A DNA stretch of 42,705 bases from Fragilaria crotonensis (lineage: Eukaryota; Bacillariophyta; Fragilariophyceae; Fragilariales; Fragilariaceae): positions 1 through 42,705 of the forward strand of contig JAKSYS010000544.1 in NCBI GenBank assembly GCA_022925895.1. Direction: 5' to 3'. The notes beneath the pieces are model-generated. The model did no database searches, had not been told where the DNA came from, and worked only from the letters and a program-made list of their open reading frames with translations. Below, in pieces: positions 42,530 to 42,705 of the stretch (positions within the stretch are counted from its first letter, which is position 1; each line of letters starts with the position of its first letter). Position numbers and translations under genes: made by a program.

Positions 42530-42705
42530 GAACTGTACACGCAATGAAGTTTTTGAATTCTCCTCGGGGTTGCGGGAAGTGCGCTGTTGGTTTGCTGCCT
42601 AAACAGTCGAAGTCTATGCTCATGATTTTGTGTCAATTACCATTAGCTACCCTAAAGTAAAATCTTACATTTATAAGCACGTAAGTATCCTAAAGATTAT
42701 GGGAG
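42530..42705. other. Right flank, no gene seen
   Basis: Contains one copy of GGGGTTGCGGGAA at 42566-42578, the arm of the hairpin at 37412. Confidence 0.4.

Overview
The window is eukaryotic nuclear DNA. It has spliced genes with short GT-AG introns (64-92 bp), eukaryotic PP1, CCT and acetyl-CoA synthetase genes, a phytochelatin synthase, and many class II transposons. The mix of families (helicase-associated repeats beside a JmjC domain, PIF/Harbinger, MULE and Plavaka-like transposases, a possible plastid-targeted protein) suggests a stramenopile alga, most likely a diatom. That assignment is inference; no species can be named from the sequence alone.

Host genes: the last exon of a PP1 catalytic subunit (97-417, +); acetyl-CoA synthetase with one intron (3012-830, -); CCT theta (17454-19025, +); phytochelatin synthase (20651-19447, -) with an apparent one-base frameshift; a possible plastid membrane protein (34200-34946, +); and two neighbouring minus-strand genes sharing a META/HslJ-like domain, one secreted (35634-35209) and one fused to a SPRY domain (37152-36229). 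A decayed methyltransferase-like gene lies at 23330-21980.

Mobile DNA fills most of the rest. Harbinger-1 (3225-6443) has TTA target duplications and an open transposase frame. A 10.5-kb element bounded by perfect 24-bp inverted repeats (6481-6504 and 17005-17028) carries a MULE transposase, a JmjC/helicase-associated gene and a 2OG-Fe(II) dioxygenase-like gene, with the same GGGATCTCGTAC minisatellite in every spacer. A second block (about 24.3-33.5 kb) holds a Plavaka-like transposase, a different dioxygenase-like gene with an HxD motif, an unrecognised gene and a 139-bp tandem array. Harbinger-2 (37630-41811) and a 712-bp MITE-like element (41815-42526) abut and share one TTA.

Three patterns stand out. 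Two unrelated transposon types each carry an Fe/2-oxoglutarate oxygenase-like gene, and one also carries a JmjC gene, suggesting cargo that counteracts silencing. Both Harbinger elements carry a related but unrecognised second protein, convergent with the transposase. Single-base frameshifts, several of them in homopolymers, break most transposon genes and one cellular gene, so either decay or uncorrected assembly indels must be considered. Calls were made by reading alone; no search was run.
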